A DNA stretch of 45,057 nt. Origin: an uncultured Opitutia bacterium. Its GTDB lineage: Bacteria; Verrucomicrobiota; Verrucomicrobiia; Opitutales; Opitutaceae. The stretch is from positions 1 to 45,057 of the forward strand of contig CAIOAO010000015.1 in assembly GCA_903855985.1 (NCBI GenBank), given 5' to 3'. Under the pieces are notes generated by a model. It made no database searches, was not told where the DNA came from, and saw nothing but the letters and a program-made list of their open reading frames with translations. Below, in pieces: positions 41,781 to 45,057 of the stretch (position 1 is the first letter of the stretch; each line of letters opens with the position of its first letter). Made by a program: the position numbers and the translations under genes.

Positions 41781-42062
41781 ATGAGTTTTGCCCATTTTCT
41801 ACGCATCGAGCGGGACGAGCAGAACGGTTCGCGTCACTACGTGGTGCACGTCTGCGACCCGCGGTTTACGCTGGAGCTCACGCCCGACGGCGCGGCGCCG
41901 GACCAGATCGGGCAGGGCGTGATCAAGCGGATCTGCCTGCCGAATTCCTGCGCGGGGGACTACCACAAATACATCAAGCTGCTGGATGCGGCGCAGGAAT
42001 TTTTCGCGCAGTCGTTCGCGGAGCCGGCATCGAAGACGGAGACGCGACGATTTAATACGTAG
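41781..42062 (+). CDS. Small hypothetical protein, 93 aa
   Basis: Begins MSFAHFLRIERDEQNGSRHY and continues with beta-strand-like VVHVCDPRFTLELTPD, then a helix KYIKLLDAAQEFFAQSF. It has two or three Cys (VHVCD, RICLPNSCAG), without a clear metal motif. The longer open frame from 41049 is the antisense of the membrane coiled-coil gene and is rejected. I know no family name. A family A palindrome starts 13 bp after its stop. Confidence 0.6.
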   Translation: MSFAHFLRIERDEQNGSRHYVVHVCDPRFTLELTPDGAAPDQIGQGVIKRICLPNSCAGDYHKYIKLLDAAQEFFAQSFAEPASKTETRRFNT

Positions 42063-42075
42063 CGGAGATCCGATA

Positions 42076-42185
42076 TATCGCGGAGACGCGGAGGAGCGGA
42101 AATACCGGGGATTCGGCTGATCACATCCCTTCTGCTCTTCGAAGAGTTTCTCCCGGTATTTCCGCTCCTCCGCGCTTCCGCGATA
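42076..42185. repeat. Family A long palindrome, copy 3
   Basis: Arms 42076-42110 and 42151-42185 match at about 32 of 35 positions, with CGCGGAGGAGCGGAAAT direct and inverted. The 29 bases ending at 42187 are identical to the corresponding stretch of the copy at 26351-26435. A further short inverted pair (CTCTTCGAAGAG) lies in the loop. It fills the gap between two convergent stops. Confidence 0.92.
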
Positions 42186-42197
42186 AATGGCTGGGGA

Positions 42198-42683
42198 TCA
42201 GGTTGATTTTCCGAACTTGGCGCTGAGCGCGGCGGAGAGGCGGTCCCACTCGACGGGGTTGAGGTCGTCCTTGCGGCCGGGGGCGACCTGGCGGTGGTCG
42301 GTCATCATCGCGAGGGTCCAGCCGTTCTGGATCCAGCGCGGAGCCAGCCATTCCAGGGCGGAGGCAAGCTGGGCGTCGGTGAGGGGTGCCGCGTACGTGT
42401 CACCCGCGAAGGACAGGCCGAGCAGGAAGGCGTTGCAGCCGGTGCGGCCCCGAAACGACGACACCCCGGCATGCCAGGCGACGGACGCGTCGGGGACGAG
42501 GGTGCAGCGCGTGCCATCGGGCGCGATGAGGCAGTGGTAGCTGACCTTGCGCGCCGGGTCGGTCATGAGCGCGATGGTGTCATCGAACGGAATCACGCTG
42601 TGATGAAACACCACGCCGAGCCGCTCGTGCGGCACCGACGCATCGCAGTTGGGCGAGAGGCGGGTGAGTTCGGGAAAAGGCAT
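42198..42683 (-). CDS. AmpD-like N-acetylmuramoyl-L-alanine amidase
   Basis: The 161-residue protein belongs to the zinc amidase_2 family. Zinc ligands are probably His27 (VVFHHSV), His130 and Asp140 in the motif HRQVAPGRKDDLNP, matching His34, His154 and Asp164 of AmpD. It cleaves the bond between N-acetylmuramic acid and the peptide stem. No signal peptide is visible, so a cytoplasmic role in cell-wall recycling is likely. It is on the same strand as, and 43 bp downstream of, the small membrane protein gene. Confidence 0.88.
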   Translation of the reverse strand: MPFPELTRLSPNCDASVPHERLGVVFHHSVIPFDDTIALMTDPARKVSYHCLIAPDGTRCTLVPDASVAWHAGVSSFRGRTGCNAFLLGLSFAGDTYAAPLTDAQLASALEWLAPRWIQNGWTLAMMTDHRQVAPGRKDDLNPVEWDRLSAALSAKFGKST

Positions 42684-42726
42684 GCGGGAAGGCGAGAGGC
42701 GAAGGGCGATAATCAGTTGCGCGGCA

Positions 42727-43095
42727 CTACAGCCGGCGCCACGCCATGCCGATCAGGGACACGAGGAGGCCGACGCGGACGGCGCCCTCGAAGGTGAGGA
42801 TGACGAGCACCCATTTGATGCCGGTATTGCGGCGGAAGGAGAAACCGAGGGCGGAGACGGCAAGGAGACAGAGGCCGTGCATGCGGGTGAACGGCGTGAA
42901 CAGGAGGCCGATCATCCACAGCCAGTACAGGACGAGGACGGCGCTCCAGCAGAACGCGATGTATTCGCGCAGGCCGAGGGCGCGCGGGTCGCCGTTGCGG
43001 GCGATCTGCTTGATGCCGAGGTAACGCTCCCCGACAACGAGCTGCCAGACCTCGAAGAGGAGGAAGAGCGGCGCGATGAGGAGGAGCGAGGTCAC
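42727..43095 (-). CDS. Small membrane protein, 122 aa
   Basis: Three to four hydrophobic segments are visible: MTSLLLIAPLFLLFEVWQLV, YIAFCWSAVLVLYWLWMIGL, HGLCLLAVSALGF and VLVILTFEGAVRVGLLVSLI. No known motif is recognised. It starts 11 bp after the stop of the aldo/keto reductase gene on the same strand and may be co-transcribed with it and the amidase. Confidence 0.65.
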   Translation of the reverse strand: MTSLLLIAPLFLLFEVWQLVVGERYLGIKQIARNGDPRALGLREYIAFCWSAVLVLYWLWMIGLLFTPFTRMHGLCLLAVSALGFSFRRNTGIKWVLVILTFEGAVRVGLLVSLIGMAWRRL

Positions 43096-43106
43096 GGGCG
43101 GGGCGG

Positions 43107-44096
43107 TTACTTCCCGGCGTACCAGAAGGCGCGGCGCCAGTTGTGGCGCTGGAGCTTCTTCAGGATGGCGGGGCTCAGGTCCGGGAGGTCGCTGACGCCG
43201 CAGTTAGCCTCGGCCTGGGCGACGTTGCGGATGCCGGGGATCACCGTGGAGACGGCGGGGTGGGCGAGGACGAACTTGAGGGCGGCCTGCGCCATGGTGA
43301 GGCCGGTGCTGGCGATGTCGGGGCGGATGGCCTCGGCGCGCCGGACGGAGCGCTCGAGGCGGTCGCCGGCGAAATAAACGCTGCGAAAATCGCCGGTGGG
43401 GAAGACGGTGTCCTTCTTGAACTTGCCGGTGAGGGCACCCTCGTCGAAGGCGACCCGCACGATGATGGCGACGCCGCATTCCTTCGCGACGTCGAGCAGC
43501 TCGGCGGCGGGTTCCTGCTCGAAGAGGTTGTAGATGACCTGGACGGCGTCGACCCAGCCGCCGCGCATCAGGTCGATGACGCTGTTCTGGTCGTGCTCGG
43601 GCGTGGAGACGCCGATGAGGCCGAGGAGGCCCTCGGACTGCAGCTGGCGGAGGAGCTTGAACGGCGTCGGGTTGCGGTTCCACGCGCGGGTCCAGGTGTG
43701 GAGCTGGAGCAGGTCGAGGCGGTTGGTGCCGAGGTTGGCGCAGCGCTCGGCGATGCTGCCGCGGACGTAGGCCTCGGCGTAGCGCTCGTCGGCGAGGTCG
43801 TAGGGCGACGGCGGCCAGCTGCCGGGGCCGGGCGGGGTCTTGGTGGCGACGAAGACCCGGTCCTTTTTCCCGGCGGCGGCGCGCTCGCGGAGGACCTGGG
43901 CGATGAGCCGCTCGCTGCGGCCGTTGCCGTAGCCGGCGGCGGTGTCGATGAAGTTGCAGCCGAGGTCGAGGGCGCGGTTGAGCGCGGCGAGCGAGTCGGT
44001 GTCGGCCTGGGCGCCCCAGGCGCCGCCGATGGCCCAGGCGCCGAAGCCGATTTCAGAGCAGTCAAAGCCGGATTTGCCGAAGGGACGGAGTTTCAT
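43107..44096 (-). CDS. Aldo/keto reductase
   Basis: The 329-residue barrel enzyme has the family start MKLRPFGKSGFDCSEIGFGA. Asp and Tyr lie in NFIDTAAGYGNGRSE, Lys in VFVATKTPP, and His in LDLLQLHTWTR, forming the usual tetrad; IPGIRNVAQAEAN is the NADPH phosphate-binding segment. It reduces aldehydes or ketones in the cytoplasm. The open frame reaches 44186, but ATG 44096 marks the family start. It is unrelated in position to the fused reductase at 356, but of the same superfamily. Confidence 0.92.
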   Translation of the reverse strand: MKLRPFGKSGFDCSEIGFGAWAIGGAWGAQADTDSLAALNRALDLGCNFIDTAAGYGNGRSERLIAQVLRERAAAGKKDRVFVATKTPPGPGSWPPSPYDLADERYAEAYVRGSIAERCANLGTNRLDLLQLHTWTRAWNRNPTPFKLLRQLQSEGLLGLIGVSTPEHDQNSVIDLMRGGWVDAVQVIYNLFEQEPAAELLDVAKECGVAIIVRVAFDEGALTGKFKKDTVFPTGDFRSVYFAGDRLERSVRRAEAIRPDIASTGLTMAQAALKFVLAHPAVSTVIPGIRNVAQAEANCGVSDLPDLSPAILKKLQRHNWRRAFWYAGK

Positions 44097-44239
44097 GGGA
44101 GGAAGGAGGGGATTTAGTATCGCTGAAATGCGGAAGGAGGGAAGCGGGGAAAGTACGGGCGGTGGCACAGGTCCGATAGGTCTCATGGGACGCAGGGGAA
44201 CTATAGAACAATCGCGGGCGCCGCCGCCCCGGCCGGCGC

Positions 44240-44269
44240 AAAAAAAGAGCGGGCCGGAAGGCCCGCTCT
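44240..44269 (-). terminator. Rho-independent terminator of the pyrophosphatase gene
   Basis: On the minus strand a 10-bp stem, AGAGCGGGCC with GGCCCGCTCT, closes on a 4-nt loop and is followed by seven T (44246-44240). It lies 28 bp after the stop at 44298. The remaining 44097-44239 region holds a degenerate family A arm (44118-44140) and no gene. Confidence 0.9.
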
Positions 44270-44297
44270 GGAAAGCTGACGGTGAGGAGAAAGGCGC

Positions 44298-45057
<760 letters not shown>

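Overview
The window is GC-rich, densely packed bacterial chromosome. Gene content and style point to Verrucomicrobiota, most likely Opitutales/Opitutaceae. Support comes from a membrane pyrophosphatase, a Gfo/Idh-aldo/keto reductase fusion, several uroporphyrinogen-decarboxylase-like methyltransferases next to glycan enzymes, Opitutaceae-type intergenic palindromes, and many starts without a Shine-Dalgarno sequence. The taxonomic call is inference, since no rRNA or marker set is present. No tRNA, rRNA, CRISPR array, insertion sequence or phage gene was seen.

Layout. 1-148: start of a TrmH-type rRNA methyltransferase gene leaving the window. 214-294: two copies of a palindromic operator. 356-4520: the oxidoreductase fusion, two membrane proteins and a hypothetical. 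4700-18464: carbohydrate and one-carbon accessory region. It holds three UroD-family methyltransferase-like genes, a large intracellular glycoside-hydrolase-like protein, a PL22-type oligogalacturonate-lyase-like propeller, a secreted toroid protein, an ankyrin protein, a C45/Ntn-hydrolase-like protein, a phytanoyl-CoA-dioxygenase-like oxygenase and an (alpha/alpha)-barrel glycosidase-like protein. 18471-19361: SnoaL-like protein and YciA-type thioesterase. 19456-24390: deoxyribose catabolism (DeoC, aldehyde dehydrogenase, POT transporter, half-length aldehyde dehydrogenase). 24518-28494: LytS/LytTR two-component pair followed by a NatA/NatB-like ABC exporter. 28645-32618: coiled-coil protein, thymidine phosphorylase, ABC-F ATPase. 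32753-38615: lipoprotein, EamA transporter, deoxyhypusine-synthase-like enzyme, YyaL/DUF255 protein, response regulator with a Cys4 tail, SlyX. 38609-44096: beta-helix GH28-like protein, membrane coiled-coil protein, small hypothetical, AmpD-like amidase, membrane protein, aldo/keto reductase. 44298-45057: C-terminal part of a proton/sodium-pumping pyrophosphatase.

How parts fit. Thymidine phosphorylase plus DeoC plus aldehyde dehydrogenase would take deoxynucleosides to glyceraldehyde-3-phosphate and acetate. The 4.7-18.5 kb region looks like intracellular processing of uronate-rich, possibly methylated, oligosaccharides. The histidine kinase/LytTR/ABC block has the order of the Bacillus natK-natR-natA-natB system.

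The most unusual non-coding feature is a set of long imperfect palindromes sitting at or just after stop codons. Their arms contain three heptamers (CGCGAAT, CACGGAT, CGCGGAT, CGCGGAG types) at about 10-bp phase, and in two places one palindrome is nested in the loop of another. Similar dispersed palindromes are common in this bacterial group, but I know of no established function for this architecture.
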